From Alkalihalobacillus sp. YIM B00296 (GTDB lineage: Bacteria; Bacillota; Bacilli; Bacillales; Fictibacillaceae), in contig NZ_JAIBLJ010000001.1 in assembly GCF_020179385.1 (NCBI RefSeq), positions 62,001 through 126,000 of the forward strand: a DNA stretch of 64,000 bases. Reading direction: 5' to 3'. Of this stretch, positions 63,226 to 64,000 are shown piece after piece. The notes beneath the pieces are model-generated. The model saw nothing but the letters and a program-made list of their open reading frames with translations. It did not search any database and was not told the DNA's origin. Made by a program: the position numbers and the translations under genes. Numbering within the stretch: position 1 is the first letter of the stretch; every line of letters begins with the position of its first letter.

Positions 63226-64000
63226 ATGCATCCCCCTCATCATTCGGATAAGTCAACAACGAAGTTAAATTGTCCATTTTCACCCTAATTTCTCCTTCGG
63301 TATCAGACTCGTAAAAAATATCCCGTATATGTTGTTCAATGTTTTTCATCCCCACACGGGAAAGGATTTCATCCAAATCACCTATCACATTTTCAAATAG
63401 ATTGATTTTTTCATATAAAAGGCGGAGGATATGTTCTTCAATTGTGTTTTCTGTTGCAAAATTGTAAATGTGCACGTCATGCTCCTGGCCGATTCTGTGA
63501 ATCCTTCCAATCCTTTGCTCGATCCGCATCGGATTCCAAGGCAAATCATAATTGATGATATGCTGACAAAATTGAAGATTGATCCCTTCACCCCCTGCTT
63601 CTGTGGCAATCAACACTTTCGCGTGATTTTTGAATAGTTGTGTCATCCAATCTTTCTTATTTCGTTTAAAACCTCCACGGAAAGGTACAGATTTGATGCC
63701 ATGCTGTTGAAGGTACCATTGCAGATAAAGTTGAGTAGCCCGGTATTCAGTGAAGATGATCACTTTTCCATCAATGGATTGGATGATTTCCAGCGCTTTC
63801 TCGGCTTTTGAGTTCCGATCGACATTTTCGATTTCATACATTAAGGAGATTGCTGTCTCCCTTGCACTCTCACTGATACCTTCTTTTTCAGCCATCGCTT
63901 TCAACGTTAAGAAAACCGCTTCACGGCTGCTGCAGACTTCCCGTTGAAGGGTAATCGTTGAAAAAGCATGGTGTTGTTCATAAGCGGTATTTGAGCGAGC
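63203..64000 (-). CDS. yqhH: SNF2-type helicase YqhH (5' part beyond window)
   Basis: The last 265 residues of a Swi2/Snf2-family ATPase; the frame is open to the window end. The second RecA domain is visible: KVIIFTEYRATQLYLQWYL, LIATEAGGEGINLQFCQHII (motif V) and NPMRIEQRIGRIHRIGQ (motif VI). The gene is the upstream partner of yqhG, as in B. subtilis. The N-terminal half with Walker A and DEAH box is outside the window. Confidence 0.9.
   Translation of the reverse strand, partial: ARSNTAYEQHHAFSTITLQREVCSSREAVFLTLKAMAEKEGISESARETAISLMYEIENVDRNSKAEKALEIIQSIDGKVIIFTEYRATQLYLQWYLQQHGIKSVPFRGGFKRNKKDWMTQLFKNHAKVLIATEAGGEGINLQFCQHIINYDLPWNPMRIEQRIGRIHRIGQEHDVHIYNFATENTIEEHILRLLYEKINLFENVIGDLDEILSRVGMKNIEQHIRDIFYESDTEGEIRVKMDNLTSLLTYPNDEGDAYASEGHS

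Overview
The window is about 64 kb of chromosome from a low-GC, spore-forming member of the Bacillaceae. The evidence is gene order as much as sequence: dnaG-sigA-cccA-trmK-yqfO-ispH-yqfQ-cshB-nfo-yqfT-yqfU-zur-yqfX-ispG-yqfZ-yqgB-yqgC-sodA-yqgE-pbpA-pst-phoU-rpmG-yqgN-yqgQ-glcK-yqgS-yqgT-yqgV-yqgW-yqgX-yqgY-comG-yqzE-yqhG-yqhH follows the Bacillus subtilis backbone. A SpoVAF/GerA-type protein points to sporulation. The species cannot be resolved by eye. No CRISPR array, rRNA, intact prophage or transposase was seen.

Layout. 1-12.9 kb: replication and transcription core (dnaG, sigA), a catabolite-controlled acyl-CoA dehydrogenase/acyl-CoA ligase pair inserted before cccA, then trmK-yqfO, ispH, yqfQ, the RNA helicase cshB and endonuclease IV. 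13-20.6 kb: yqfT, an inserted orphan sporulation-type histidine kinase and purine permease, yqfU, and a zinc-uptake operon znuC-znuB-zur behind a Zur-like palindrome. 20.7-33.1 kb: nitroreductase, ispG, yqfZ, a YpuA-like protein, yqgB, a Na/Pi symporter, yqgC, seven tRNA genes (Asn, Met, His, Ile2, Ser, fMet, Phe), sodA, yqgE and pbpA. 33.1-38.4 kb: the pstSCAB-phoU phosphate operon with a four-repeat PhoP box. 38.5-40.8 kb: yqzC/yqzD-like genes, a decayed phosphomannomutase fragment, rpmG and yqgN. 40.8-49.6 kb: an accessory block not found at this point in B. subtilis (mobA, a tyrosine T-box and NhaC-type transporter, small membrane proteins, two peptidases, a SpoVAF-like protein); it sits where the rhomboid protease gene gluP would be expected. 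49.7-59.9 kb: yqgQ-glcK, LTA-synthase-type yqgS, yqgT, an iron-export-type ABC pair, yqgV, yqgW, yqgX, a MidA-type methyltransferase and yqgY. 60.2-61.7 kb: the comG competence-pilus operon reduced to a pseudogene. 61.7-64 kb: aroK, yqzE, yqhG and the 3' part of yqhH.

The two most notable things are the wrecked comG operon (lost start codon, nonsense codon, frameshifts, and a deletion fusing comGA to comGF) and a family of about 110-180 bp intergenic hairpin repeats present in six copies in both orientations. A pair of inverted copies flanks the T-box/transporter unit. Several unusually long nested terminator hairpins and three unassigned genes are also recorded.

Physiologically, the window combines Zn and phosphate homeostasis operons with clear operator sites, cell-envelope synthesis (pbpA, yqgS, yqgT, isoprenoid enzymes ispG and ispH), and central information processing. 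Natural transformation through a comG pilus appears to be impossible in this lineage unless another copy exists elsewhere.
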